Source: Methylomonas koyamae
GTDB lineage: Bacteria; Pseudomonadota; Gammaproteobacteria; Methylococcales; Methylomonadaceae
Length of the DNA stretch: 64,000 bases
Direction: 5' to 3'
Assembly: GCF_019669905.1 (NCBI RefSeq)
Contig: NZ_AP019778.1
Coordinates: 62,001-126,000 of the forward strand
A program made the translations under genes and the position numbers. Under the pieces are notes generated by a model that had not been told where the DNA came from, made no database searches, and was given only the letters and a program-made list of their open reading frames with translations. Below are positions 53,076 through 62,606 of this stretch, piece by piece (position 1 is the first letter of the stretch; each line of letters begins with the position of its first letter).

Positions 53076-54170
53076 TTAATTCTTCCGTCGTCTTGAAAAT
53101 TCAAGGACAAAAGGTTCACTTCTTCCTGTGCCGTGTATGACAAAATCGCACCAATCAAACTGGTCACGAAGTTGCTTTAATACTGCTTCCATACGCGGAC
53201 GTAAACGGGAGCGATCGCCATGCCAATGGATCACATCTGCTATGTACTCAAGCTCTTTTTTATAATAGTTACCTTGGGTGCAAAGGAAACGATAAAGTGC
53301 CCTACCGTTTGCTGAGGATATCTGCCTGCGCATTTTCCAGTTATGGAAGGTCGCCTGTTCCTTAAGCCACTTAACCATAAGCGGTGAGAATTGGGCAAAT
53401 ATCAACCCGTCTTCTTCATAAGCTCGCCATTGAATATCGACAAGTCTGATCGTTTGACCATCCCAACTTTCTCCAAGGTATAAATCCTTTTTTCGTGTTT
53501 CCAGTTCGATGCTGACGTGAGCAAGCCTTCTTATTGATTCAATAGTTGCTTTGTAATTCAGACCCGAATCATTGATACCAAGTTCTTTATTGATCTGCCC
53601 TACTGTTGCAATCATAACCTGTACAGTTAGGTTTCCCCGCTCATCGTTAAGCCATGATGAATCGTTAAGAGGAACTGGTAGTTTTGATCCCTGCCCAATT
53701 AAGCGCCTACCCGATAACTGAAGCATTGCGAATAGAACGTCTTCGTCCTCGATAGTCACCGGTGGTCCAAAACGTCTACCCCGACCAAATGGCGTTTCAA
53801 ACGCGAATGCCAAATCTTTATCTAGCATGTTGCGCTGACAACGTGCTGGAATGGGAACAAAAATTGGTAAACGTGCTAAAAGAGTTGGGATGGCATTCGT
53901 GTCTGAAACAGACAATGAAGTGAATAAACCCAATTGCTCTGCTTCTAGCAAACGTGCATCAGCAGCCTTCACTAACTTTCTACCGATACCCTTTATTTTT
54001 TTTCGATTTTCAACAGGCAGCGTATGTGTAGCTTCTTCGACTATTGTGTCCATCGTCGCTAAATCAATTGCCTGTTCTTTTTCAGCATCGAATAAATCCT
54101 TTTGCCGTTGTTTCGACTCCGCATTTCGCTTAGCAAGGAAGCTGTCCATTTTTGATTGCGAAGCTGCCAT
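53076..54170 (-). CDS. Plasmid replication initiator, winged-helix type
   Basis: A 364-residue protein. The N-terminal 90 residues are charged and helical. The rest has a layout like TrfA/RepA initiators: LPIFVPIPARCQRNMLDKDL, FGPPVTIEDEDVLFAMLQLS, TVGQINKELGINDSGLNYKA, IRRLAHVSIELETRKKDLYL and SSANGRALYRFLCTQGNYYK, which together suggest two winged-helix domains. Divergence from parA and proximity to DnaA boxes and repeats support the role of binding the origin and recruiting host replication. The exact family is not certain. It is transcribed toward the repeat region. Confidence 0.78.
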   Translation of the reverse strand: MAASQSKMDSFLAKRNAESKQRQKDLFDAEKEQAIDLATMDTIVEEATHTLPVENRKKIKGIGRKLVKAADARLLEAEQLGLFTSLSVSDTNAIPTLLARLPIFVPIPARCQRNMLDKDLAFAFETPFGRGRRFGPPVTIEDEDVLFAMLQLSGRRLIGQGSKLPVPLNDSSWLNDERGNLTVQVMIATVGQINKELGINDSGLNYKATIESIRRLAHVSIELETRKKDLYLGESWDGQTIRLVDIQWRAYEEDGLIFAQFSPLMVKWLKEQATFHNWKMRRQISSANGRALYRFLCTQGNYYKKELEYIADVIHWHGDRSRLRPRMEAVLKQLRDQFDWCDFVIHGTGRSEPFVLEFSRRRKN

Positions 54171-54241
54171 TCATAACTCCAATATAGGTCTCAAACGGTA
54201 TATCTAGTGACAAGTATGATCGTAAAATACTAATTGGTCAA

Positions 54242-54286
54242 TGTACAATACACTAAGCAGTGTGGTACTATCAAGCGTATTGTACA
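54242..54286. promoter_or_regulatory. Inverted repeat between rep and parA
   Basis: TGTACAATAC (54242-54251) and GTATTGTACA (54277-54286) are perfect 10-bp inverted repeats with a 25-bp centre, in the divergent promoter region. The likely role is an operator for autorepression of rep or par. Confidence 0.55.
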
Positions 54287-54300
54287 GTTAGGAATAGAAC

Positions 54301-54316
54301 TGTCCGGTACCGGACA
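54301..54316. promoter_or_regulatory. TGTCCGGTACCGGACA palindrome upstream of parA, copy 4
   Basis: A perfect 16-bp palindrome 37 bp before the parA start. Its identity to the 52743 copy suggests a specific binding site. ParB (as parS) or ParA (as operator) are the main candidates. Confidence 0.7.
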
Positions 54317-54353
54317 CTTAGGAAACGACTCTAAAAGATAGGGTGAAAGCAAA

Positions 54354-55262
54354 ATGGCAGCAGAACAGATCACAAATATACCCGATTACGCAAAACTGAA
54401 AGTACTTACAATCGGTAATCATAAAGGCGGAGTAGCAAAGACAACTTTGTCAAAATTACTGACAGAGTACAGCGTCCGTGAAGGGAAACGAGTTCTGGGC
54501 ATTGATATTGATCCACAATGCAATTTCTCCGCAAGATTTGTACAAATGACAGAAGACGGCGGTACGCCACCTTTTCATCCAAATTTTGATCCTAAGGATC
54601 CGACTTGGGACGAATTACCGTATGCACCCCCAGGATATTGGTCAATAGCAGAATTTTTCCGATTGGGATACGCAGAGCCTTACCCCACGGACCACCCTAC
54701 TCTAAGTTTTATCCCATCACACAAAAGAGAATTGACATCTTTTCTAGAGCAAGTTGAGAGGAATAGTATTCAAGAAGCCGTTGTGGAGCATATGAGGGCT
54801 ATGTTGTCGATGGAGTATTACCAAGACGAATTCGATCTCGTCATTGTCGATACCCCACCCCAAACCTCCGCATTAACAGCATCTGCAGCGCGTGCAGCCA
54901 CCCACTTATTAATACCGACAGAAATGCAAGAAGACTCCGTTGCTGGCATGGCTGATATGGCACAACTATGGCAAGCCGAGAATCAGGTGCGCGATACCAA
55001 TAAATTACAATTGGTTGGAATCCTGGCAACAAAATACGATCCACAGTCAGCTGCCCAAAGAAAAACAATGGAACAGCTAATTCAGAATGAAGTATTAGGG
55101 GACAAGTTAATTTACCCACCAATGCGTTATTTACAGACATATGCTAATAGTTCTTCAACCTTCGCGAACCCGCGCTCACTCTTTGAGATGCACGAAAATA
55201 CACCAGCTCGAAATGAGGCAGAACAATTTTGCAAAGTAATTTTTGAGAGGATCTTCAAATGA
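54354..55262 (+). CDS. parA: ParA partition ATPase
   Basis: A 302-residue ParA. TIGNHKGGVAKTTLSKLL is the deviant Walker A motif with the signature Lys. GIDIDPQCNFSARF is the A' region, and DLVIVDTPPQTSALT is Walker B. There is no long N-terminal HTH, so it is of the short or intermediate type. It forms dynamic nucleoid-bound patterns that segregate the plasmid. Its stop overlaps the parB start by 4 bp. Confidence 0.95.
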   Translation: MAAEQITNIPDYAKLKVLTIGNHKGGVAKTTLSKLLTEYSVREGKRVLGIDIDPQCNFSARFVQMTEDGGTPPFHPNFDPKDPTWDELPYAPPGYWSIAEFFRLGYAEPYPTDHPTLSFIPSHKRELTSFLEQVERNSIQEAVVEHMRAMLSMEYYQDEFDLVIVDTPPQTSALTASAARAATHLLIPTEMQEDSVAGMADMAQLWQAENQVRDTNKLQLVGILATKYDPQSAAQRKTMEQLIQNEVLGDKLIYPPMRYLQTYANSSSTFANPRSLFEMHENTPARNEAEQFCKVIFERIFK

Positions 55263-56314
55263 ACGAAGAAGGACTACCCAGAAAGCCGGGGCTTTTAAAA
55301 AGAAATGCAGTAGGCGTACAGCCTGGTACGATCTCAAAAGTAGCCGCGCAAATTGCGGCGGCTGAAAATGCAAAACAACAAGAGTACGAACTACGGCAAG
55401 TACCGCTGGCAGATATTCAGCTATGGGAAGATCAGCCAAGGACATTTCATTTAACGCTTAGTGACATCTATCGTGGATATATCCAAGAGGATGATCCGTA
55501 TCGAATGAACAAAACCGAGGAGTTGGAAGGCATTATCACTTTGGCGATGAGCTTAAAGGAATTTGGTTTGCTTAATCCACCAATTGCATTTGCATTGCCA
55601 GGAAAACACGTTCAGTTAATGGGTGGGCAACGTCGAACGATGGCTGCTATTTTTGGTTTATTTCATCTGGAAACCATCATAGATGAGCATGAAAATAGGG
55701 TTCATGAGTTAACAATCAATCCGGAGCCGGATTTAACCCTCTTGCATGTTGAACGAATAACCGTAAAAGTATTTTTACGTAAACCACAAGCACAAACGGT
55801 AGAACGCCTGGGTATCATCGATAATGTTCAACGCGATGATTTATCTATTGGTGACAAATTACGATGGCTGATAAAGTTCTCAGCGCATCAAGAAGAGAAG
55901 GGAAGGGCGGTCCGGTGGCGTGATTTGGTTGATACTTTAGGACTTTCGAGATCTCAAGCCTATGAATGGATGAACGTAGTCCAAACGCGAAATGATGAAT
56001 ACGTTAGACAGGTCATACAATTCGTTATTGAGGGAAACGCATCGTTTGCCAGGTTACTGGAATTAGCTAAAGCGGACTCTCACCAACGAGCTCATCAGTT
56101 TCGCCTATGGTTTGGTGAAAGAGGAGGGCGTGGCAATACGGCAAAGGTTTCCCTGGGACACACCACAAATCTAAATGCGTTGAAATCGTTGGTTCTAGCT
56201 AACGTCGACGACGATCATTTGGAAGAGTTCAAGGCTCTAAATTGGGATGATCCTAAAAGTGTAAAGAAAGCCTTTGCAACATTTTTAGACTATTGGATAG
56301 AAAAAAATGGCTGA
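55259..56314 (+). CDS. parB: ParB-type partition protein
   Basis: A 351-residue protein. A ParB/sulfiredoxin-like N-terminal domain begins RQVPLADIQLWEDQPRTFHL, and GLLNPPIAFALPGKHVQLMG GQRR has the GxxR-like CTP-binding motif region. A helix-turn-helix follows with VDTLGLSRSQAYEWMNVVQT. The C-terminus has an FGERGGRGN stretch and helices for dimerisation. It should bind parS, and the palindrome TGTCCGGTACCGGACA is a candidate. It overlaps both neighbours by a few bases. Confidence 0.9.
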   Translation: MNEEGLPRKPGLLKRNAVGVQPGTISKVAAQIAAAENAKQQEYELRQVPLADIQLWEDQPRTFHLTLSDIYRGYIQEDDPYRMNKTEELEGIITLAMSLKEFGLLNPPIAFALPGKHVQLMGGQRRTMAAIFGLFHLETIIDEHENRVHELTINPEPDLTLLHVERITVKVFLRKPQAQTVERLGIIDNVQRDDLSIGDKLRWLIKFSAHQEEKGRAVRWRDLVDTLGLSRSQAYEWMNVVQTRNDEYVRQVIQFVIEGNASFARLLELAKADSHQRAHQFRLWFGERGGRGNTAKVSLGHTTNLNALKSLVLANVDDDHLEEFKALNWDDPKSVKKAFATFLDYWIEKNG

Positions 56315-56690
56315 TGTTCGTCCCCAGGGTATCAAGGCAAATGCATCAATTAGGAAAGTCACAGTAAAGCTACCAGCAGCACTGAAATTGTCGTTACCAG
56401 CCAAGATATTGGCAGATGGTTATAACATGCGCCAGAAAAGTAAATGGGTTGTCGAAGCAATACAATCCTTATTAGCAAAGAATGGATGGGAAGGGGCCTT
56501 GCTTTCCGAATTGGTTGTCAAACCAAATTCACAAGATGTATTCAGTATTCCAGACGATTTAGTTGCCAAAATCAATATGGAAGCTCATCGAGTAGCATTG
56601 CAGAATCCCAGTCTTAATGCCAATCAATCTACAATTATTCGGGCGGCCATTAACAGGCGATTACTAGGCTTTTTCCAAAAGCCTGAATGA
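56307..56690 (+). CDS. Third par-operon gene, tandem ribbon-helix-helix-like protein
   Basis: A 127-residue basic protein. KVTVKLPAALKLSLPAKILA, then MRQKSKWVVEAIQSLLAKNG, fits a strand-helix-helix ribbon-helix-helix unit. FSIPDDLVAKINMEAHRVAL with NANQSTIIRAAINRRLLGFF looks like a second copy. It overlaps parB by 8 bp, so it is probably co-expressed with it. A DNA-binding accessory or centromere-binding role is inferred. No named family recognised. Confidence 0.7.
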   Translation: MADVRPQGIKANASIRKVTVKLPAALKLSLPAKILADGYNMRQKSKWVVEAIQSLLAKNGWEGALLSELVVKPNSQDVFSIPDDLVAKINMEAHRVALQNPSLNANQSTIIRAAINRRLLGFFQKPE

Positions 56691-57252
56691 ATATGTATTT
56701 AGTTTCATCCGAAACATTCGTTTACAAGAAGATCGGCAATAAGTGTAGGTGATGAAGTGCATTGCTTTACTCTAGATCAAATCTGTTGAGCTACTTGGAA
56801 GATGGGATGTATTAAGGTTATTAGAAATAACTATAAAACCCTATTATCTTCGCAAAGGGGTAGGGCATGGCCAACGTAGCACCCACAATGTTTGAGATTT
56901 TGTTAGAGCGACAACATTCATATACCGTTGAGCGCATGGCCGAGGTCTTGGTGCCGCGATTCCACCATCTCAACGACTGCTTAAGAAAGCTGCTATGCTT
57001 GTGCGAGCACATAAGGCTGTACTGAAGAGTGGTGATTAGCTGACTGCAGCCAAAATCGCGCAACTGGCAGGATTGAGCAAACAAACTCCGAGCGCTCAGC
57101 CCAATAAATAGAAAACCAGGGAATGATTTTTACAATAAACCATGGCGGCGTCGATTACTTTCCGGATTACGGGCGGGACAGTGCGGAAGGCTTTCGGCCA
57201 ATAAAAATCATTGGAATCTTTAAAGGCCACAAGGACAGCGGGGCAGTGGCAT
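56691..57252. other. Decayed region downstream of par
   Basis: About 560 bp with no intact gene. Around 56866-57110, pieces like HSYTVERMAEVLVPRFHHL and TAAKIAQLAGLSKQT appear in different frames with stops between, reminiscent of a degraded helix-turn-helix gene. Confidence 0.35.
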
Positions 57253-57366
57253 ACTGGATTCACTCGGACAACAGCTTTTTGGGGCAATCGGCCTCTGGAT
57301 TTGTTGGCGCCGGAGCGGGTTGCCGAGGCTGCCATAGACGAGGTTCAGGAACTGGCGCATAGTTAA
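57253..57366 (+). pseudogene. C-terminal remnant of a DUF2384 (Xre-MbcA-ParS-type) antitoxin
   Basis: WIHSDNSFLG, and after a one-base change in the G-run at 57281-57284, GNRPLDLLAPERVAEAAIDE VQELAHS then stop. This matches the toxin-binding end of MbcA/Xre antitoxins (WL..PN..LGG.RPLDLL). The upstream part is in a decayed state. No partner toxin (RES domain) is visible after it. Confidence 0.55.
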
Positions 57367-57970
57367 TGGAGGAGCTTCTCCGTTACCTGTCGATGAGGAA
57401 AAGTTTCTCATACCCAGTCTACACATCAGCTTCATGTTACGGTCATCTCGCTTACGAAGGGTGAGGTTTTCCACCGGCTCCATCGAAGAGACAATTCGAT
57501 CCGGACATACATGGGAATGTGCGTTTTAGTCTGATTCAAGATAAATCGTGTAAACCTATCCCCGTGCTGTAAGGTGGGACGACGAGAGTGATTCACGATG
57601 TACCTTACACACCAGGTTTTAAGAACTTCGATAAAGGCAAGTTAGTTGACCAGGTTCATTCAACCGTTGTGGTCAATCAGTAGTTTCAACTCATCGATAC
57701 CGAGAAGCACCAATATCCGGCCACACGAAAGTGTGCCGAGGCCTTCCATCATCACTATCCACAAATCCAAGGGTTGTGTCGGATATCCAGGCAAGACGAG
57801 TCCACACACGCTGTCGTGCATTTTGGTAATGGCATTCCTGGCAACGTAATTAAGTCGGAAAAGAATTCACGCAATTTGTTGGGCGACGCCGAAGCATACG
57901 ACACACAGCTAGGACTAGCCGATCGAATAGGTAAAAGTGGCCCCATTCGTTTGAACAGCGAAACCGGAAT
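57367..57970. other. Decayed region without a supported gene
   Basis: About 600 bp of short interrupted frames between the antitoxin relic and the IS3 element. Nothing recognisable. Confidence 0.35.
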
Positions 57971-59198
57971 TTAAAGTGAAATCCCTGCCATGGTTTAGGC
58001 AGCCAACTTGAGGCTTAGCAAGCCATCGTTATACGCCCGTTGTGGCGCTTTTCGTTCCAAACTGGAATGCGGTCGTTCGTGGTTGTACCACTCGAAATAA
58101 TCCAGAATTGAGGCGCGGGCTTGACCGACTGAATCCTGAACGTGCAGGTAGACTCGCTCGTATTTGACGGATCGCCATAGCCTTTCCACCAAGACATTAT
58201 CCCGCCAGGCGCCGCGACCGTCCATGCTGAGCTGGCAGCCCTTGCCTTTCACGGCATCGACAAACGCCTTGGCGGTGAACTGGCTGCCTTGGTCGGTGTT
58301 GACGATGTCCGGGCTGCTGTAGCGCTTGAAAGCCTGCTCCAACACATCTACCGCATGACAGGCTTCCAGGGTGATCGCGACCTTGGCGGCCAGGACCTTA
58401 CGAGTCGCCCAGTCGACCACCGCCGTTAAATACGCAAACCCTTTGGCCAGCGGGATGTAGGTCGTATCCAGTGCCCAGACCTGATTGGCACGGTCGATGG
58501 TCATGCCGCGCAGCAAGTAGGGATAGATATCGTGATCGGGCGTCTTCTTACTGGTATTGGGCTTGCAATACACGGCCTCGATGCCCACGCGCTTCACTTG
58601 TGCCCTGTGGGTATCAAGGTTTTCACATGCTTACGACCGACCTCGATGCCTTGCCGATCGAGCTGATCACGCAGTTGGCGAGCCCCCATGACCGGGTGTT
58701 TCAGGTGCAGTTCGTCGAGTCGGCGCATGATGTCCAGATCGCGCTCCGAAACCGGCTTAGGCAGATAGTACACACTGCCGCGACTGATGCCTAATAGCTC
58801 GGCCTGCCGACCAATCGGTAGTTGGGATTGACGGTCGATCATGGGTATCAGCAATCCCGCCTTGGTGAGCGCGTTCCCTAAAAAATCGTTCTCCAAGGTC
58901 AGTTGGCCGATTTTCGCGTGTAGGGCTTGTAGATCGACGGGTGGCGATTCGGGCTCCGTGGGCTTTCCAAACACCTCGGCAGCCCGCTCGCTCAGTTGCT
59001 TCTTCAAATCAACAATCTGATTTTGATGAACCTCAAACTCCTGGGTCAATTGGGCCAAGGTTTTATCGCTAGCCAAGGCCGCTAGGGCAACTTTGGCTTC
59101 GAAGGCCGCTGAATGTTTTCTTCTCGGATTTTGGGACATCTTCTGCTCCGTTTCTTTGTCCTTGCGGACGTTCAAAAGTAGCAGGGTTTTTCACTTAA
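57971..59198 (-). mobile_element. IS3-family insertion sequence (disrupted)
   Basis: Imperfect ends bound the element: TTAAAGTGAAATCCCTGCC at the left (57971-57989) and, inverted, TTAAGTGAAAAACCCTGCT at the right (about 59180-59198). Both share TnAAGTGAAAnnCCCTGC. The interior holds an IS3 orfA/orfB-type transposase split by a short insertion. It disrupts an already degraded region upstream of hsdR. Confidence 0.75.
57995..59175 (-). pseudogene. IS3-family transposase, broken into two frames
   Basis: The first part (59175-58594) holds the OrfA helix-turn-helix (HSAAFEAKVALAALASDKTL), a leucine zipper region, and the start of OrfB (MIDRQSQLPIGRQAELLGIS RGSVYY) fused in one frame. The frame then ends in HVKTLIPTGHK. 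The second part (58597-57995) resumes at MKRVGIEAVYCKPNTSKKTP and has the integrase core: VWALDTTYIPLAKGFAYLTA, VNTDQGSQFTAKAFVD and DYFEWYNHERPHSSL, the DDE residues. The break corresponds to about 17 extra bases near 58600-58617; removing them would restore HVKTL-MKRVG. Confidence 0.85.
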
Positions 59199-60100
59199 CC
59201 GACTGTTCAATTTTTTGGGGCCGGCTCTGGTGTCAATATCCTATTGGAGAAAAATCTAATGCAGCACCGCTCTCCGGTCCCGTGCGGTTTGCGGCGGCAT
59301 ATATAGCGGAGCAGTTGGCGGATTGTCATGGAATAGGTAGGGGGGACAGATAAGAGGGCTTTCACATTTAGTCGGAGTAGCCGGAGCTAAATTGGTCGTT
59401 AAAACGGGGGAGGGGCGCAAAATTCTTTTGATTTTCACTTGGTTATAAGACCACTTAAATAAATCAAGGTTTAATATAGCTACTGCTGATAAGGATAATA
59501 ATCAGGATTTGTTATTAGTAATCGTTAAATATTTTAGTTAAACACTGAATAAATTATTTTGTTTTTATGTCTGCAAACGTCCGGCAGCCAGGTCAACCGT
59601 GGCAATCAGCCAATCACGCGTGCTTGAGCGAAAGACGGGCTTGCTGAGTCAAAATTGGGACGGACGCTACACAGCTGCAGTAAACCAAAACCGCCAAAAT
59701 TAAGGAGAGAGGCCACGGCGTATGGGTTTCGACGAATCCACCCAAGGCATACGGATTGTCGAACACGCTTTCTTGATATTAGGTAACGTGCGTTATAAGT
59801 TCCTGGATGTGACAAAACCGCGATTGTGCGAAGGCTGCTTTCGTTTTATATGGTGCATATTTGATGCAGTTTTGAAGAAACTTTGGTGTTTGGTGTTAGA
59901 ACGCATAGCATCCCGAGAGTGGACCAATACCATCGAAGTATTCTTGAGCGTTTTGAGCGAATCACGGAGCAGCCATGTTTTTAACAAACCATTGAATTTC
60001 AACGGTTCTGAAATCTGTAAACCGATTCATTTATACTTCGGGGGGAGCTAACGGCAAAATTTATTACCAAGTAAACCGGCCCACAGGGTAACGGACTACC
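59199..60100. other. Gap between IS3 and hsdR
   Basis: About 900 bp. A 109-codon frame at 59722-60051 exists, but its composition and lack of a ribosome binding site give no support. Nothing else recognisable. Confidence 0.35.
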
Positions 60101-62434
60101 ATGACCATCAACCAAAACCCGGAACAAGTCGCCCGCGATCAAATTGACACGCTATTGGAGCAATCGGGCTGGGCGGTACAAAACAAAAATCAGATTAACT
60201 TCTATATTGGTGAAGGTCAGGCTGTTCGGGAATACCAAACCGATACCGGCCCGGCCGATTACATTCTGTTTGTTGGCGGCAAACCGGTCGGCGTGATTGA
60301 AGCCAAAGCAGAGCAGCACGGCCACAAACTTACCAGTGTCGAAGATCAAACCGCCGAATACGCCGCCGCCAAACTGAAGTGGGTTAACAACAGCGAGCCT
60401 TTGCCATTTTTGTACGAAAGCACCGGCGCCGTCACCCGCTTTACCGATGCCCGCGACCCCAAACCGCGCTCCCGCGAAGTATTCGGCTTTCATCGCCCGG
60501 AAACCCTGCAGGAATGGCTAAACCAAGGCAGCTCCCTACGCAGTCGCCTGCAAAACTTTCCCCAACTCGACCCCACTGGCTTGCGCGCTTGCCAGGAAAT
60601 TGCCATCAACAATCTGGAAGATTCCTTCAAGCACAATCGCCCGCGCGCCTTGATCCAAATGGCTACCGGTTCCGGCAAAACCTATACGGCCATCACCGCC
60701 ATGTATCGCTTGCTGAAATTTACCGACGCCAAACGCATCCTGTTTCTGGTCGATACCCGCAACCTGGGCGAACAGGCCGAGCAGGAAATGATGAGCTACA
60801 CGCCCGCCGATGATAACCGCAAGTTTACCGAGCTCTATAGCGTGCAGCGCCTGCAGTCGTCCTACGTCGCCAAAGACAGCCAGGTGTGTATCAGCACCAT
60901 TCAGCGCCTGTATTCCATACTCAAAGGTGAAGAACTCGACAGCAACTTGGAAGACGTCAATCCCGCAGAACTGCTGACCAAACCCAAACAACCCATGCCG
61001 GTGGTTTACAACGCCAAGCTGCCGCTGGAATTTTTCGACTTCATCTTCATCGACGAATGCCACCGCTCGATCTACAACCTGTGGCAGCAAGTGCTGGATT
61101 ACTTCGACGCCTTTCTGATTGGCCTCACCGCCACCCCGGACAACCGCACTTACGGTTTTTTCAAGAAAAACGTGGTCAGCGAATACACCCACGAAAAAGC
61201 CGTCGCCGACGGTGTCAATGTCGGCAACGAGGTGTATAAAATCGAAACCCAGATCACCCAAGCGGGCGGCAAAATCCCGGCCAAACTGCAAATTCAGAAA
61301 CGCGAAAAGCTCACCCGCAAAAAACGCTGGGAGCAGCAAGACCAGGACGAAACCTACAGCGGCAAAGAGCTGGATAACAGCGTGGTCAATCCCGATCAAA
61401 TCCGCACCGTGATCCGCGCCTTCAAAGACAACTGGACCGGCATCTTCCCCGGCCGCCAGGAAGTACCGAAAACCCTGATTTTCGCCAAAACCGACAGCCA
61501 CGCCGACGACATTATTCAAACCGTGCGCGAAGAGTTTGATGAAGGCAATGCCTTCTGCAAAAAAGTGACTTACAAAGCCGAAGACGACCCCAAATCGACG
61601 CTGGCCGATTTCCGGAACGCCTATTATCCGCGCATCGCCGTCACCGTGGACATGATCGCCACCGGCACCGACGTTAAACCGCTGGAATGCCTGCTGTTCA
61701 TGCGCGACGTGCGCAGCCGCAACTACTTCGAGCAAATGAAAGGTCGTGGCACCCGCACCCTGGATTTGGACGGCCTGAAAAAAGTCACCCCGTCCGCCGT
61801 CAGTGCCAAAACCCATTACGTCATCATCGATGCCGTCGGCGTCACCACCTCGTTAAAAACTGCCAGCCAGCCCTTGATTACCAAACCCACGGTATCGCTG
61901 AAAGATTTGGCTATGGGCGTGATGCTGGGCGCCAACGACAGCGACGCCGTCAGCTCGTTAGCCGGGCGACTGGCGCGACTCAATCACCAACTGGACGCCG
62001 GCGACCGCCAAAAAATCCAGCAACAAGCCGGCGGGCACAGCCTGAGTCAAATCGTCAGCGCCTTGTTCAATGCCATCGACCCGGATGCGGTCAGCCAAAA
62101 AGCCTGCGAATTGGCCGGTTTGCCTGCCGACGTCGAGCCCAGCGAACAACAGTATCAACTCGCTCAGGCGCAAATGGTCAAAGAGGCGTCTAAGGTCTTG
62201 AACGGGCCATTGATCGAACTGATCGACAGCATCCGCCGCGACAAGGAACAAACCATCGACCACGTCAATCTGGACACACTCGAGTTTGCCGGTTGGTCCG
62301 CCGATGCTCAGGCCAGTGCCCAAAACCTGGCGCAGGAATTTGCCGACACGCTGGCCAGCTACAAAGACCAGATCGAAGCGCTCAGCATCTTTTACGACCA
62401 GCCGCAACGCCGCCGCGACATCACCTACGTGTAA
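60101..62434 (+). CDS. hsdR: Type I restriction endonuclease R subunit, C-terminally truncated, orphan
   Basis: A 777-residue HsdR. The N-terminal nuclease domain has the PD-(D/E)XK core in GPADYILFVGGKPVGVIEAK. The SF2 motor has Walker A QMATGSGKTYTA near residue 186, FIFIDECHRS near 314, LIGLTATP, IAVTVDMIATGTDV and FEQMKGRGTRT near 545. The protein ends abruptly at YDQPQRRRDITYV; related R subunits continue for roughly another hundred or more residues, which form the C-terminal assembly region. Directly after the stop comes a transposon-like end, so insertion probably truncated it. No hsdM or hsdS is visible, so it is unlikely to restrict DNA by itself. Confidence 0.88.
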   Translation: MTINQNPEQVARDQIDTLLEQSGWAVQNKNQINFYIGEGQAVREYQTDTGPADYILFVGGKPVGVIEAKAEQHGHKLTSVEDQTAEYAAAKLKWVNNSEPLPFLYESTGAVTRFTDARDPKPRSREVFGFHRPETLQEWLNQGSSLRSRLQNFPQLDPTGLRACQEIAINNLEDSFKHNRPRALIQMATGSGKTYTAITAMYRLLKFTDAKRILFLVDTRNLGEQAEQEMMSYTPADDNRKFTELYSVQRLQSSYVAKDSQVCISTIQRLYSILKGEELDSNLEDVNPAELLTKPKQPMPVVYNAKLPLEFFDFIFIDECHRSIYNLWQQVLDYFDAFLIGLTATPDNRTYGFFKKNVVSEYTHEKAVADGVNVGNEVYKIETQITQAGGKIPAKLQIQKREKLTRKKRWEQQDQDETYSGKELDNSVVNPDQIRTVIRAFKDNWTGIFPGRQEVPKTLIFAKTDSHADDIIQTVREEFDEGNAFCKKVTYKAEDDPKSTLADFRNAYYPRIAVTVDMIATGTDVKPLECLLFMRDVRSRNYFEQMKGRGTRTLDLDGLKKVTPSAVSAKTHYVIIDAVGVTTSLKTASQPLITKPTVSLKDLAMGVMLGANDSDAVSSLAGRLARLNHQLDAGDRQKIQQQAGGHSLSQIVSALFNAIDPDAVSQKACELAGLPADVEPSEQQYQLAQAQMVKEASKVLNGPLIELIDSIRRDKEQTIDHVNLDTLEFAGWSADAQASAQNLAQEFADTLASYKDQIEALSIFYDQPQRRRDITYV

Positions 62435-62437
62435 CGG

Positions 62438-62600
62438 CTTGCATTTGAAAGCGGCTGGACTCGCATTTATCGCCGATTTCGGCTCAGATTAACTGCAACT
62501 GAAAATTCCGCTGAGCTCGAATTAATTGCAACTGAGCTTGCATTTATTCCTTCGGGCTCGCATTTGCTATTCTCCAGCTCACTTTAACTGCAAATGAAAC
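62438..62600. repeat. Transposon end with seven related short motifs
   Basis: Related motifs occur at 62438 (CTTGCATTTGAAA), 62459 (ACTCGCATTTAT), 62489 (TTAACTGCAACTGAAA), 62521 (ATTAATTGCAACTGAG), 62536 (GCTTGCATTTAT), 62555 (GGCTCGCATTTGCT) and 62583 (TTTAACTGCAAATGAAAC). They share TCGCATTT/TTGCATTT or AACTGCAAnTGA cores. Multiple short sites at one end are typical of transposase-binding sites in Tn7/Tn5090-like or related elements with an ATPase helper, which fits the ATPase fragment beside it. Confidence 0.6.
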
Positions 62601-62606
62601 CAAGCT

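Noticed and set aside
59722..60051. A 109-codon plus-strand frame upstream of hsdR
   Set aside because: No ribosome binding site or family pattern; amino-acid composition looks random. Kept only as part of the gap description.
60536..61816. A 426-codon frame on the minus strand inside hsdR
   Set aside because: It is a complement of a strongly supported helicase gene and has no family features; GC-rich third positions produce such shadows.
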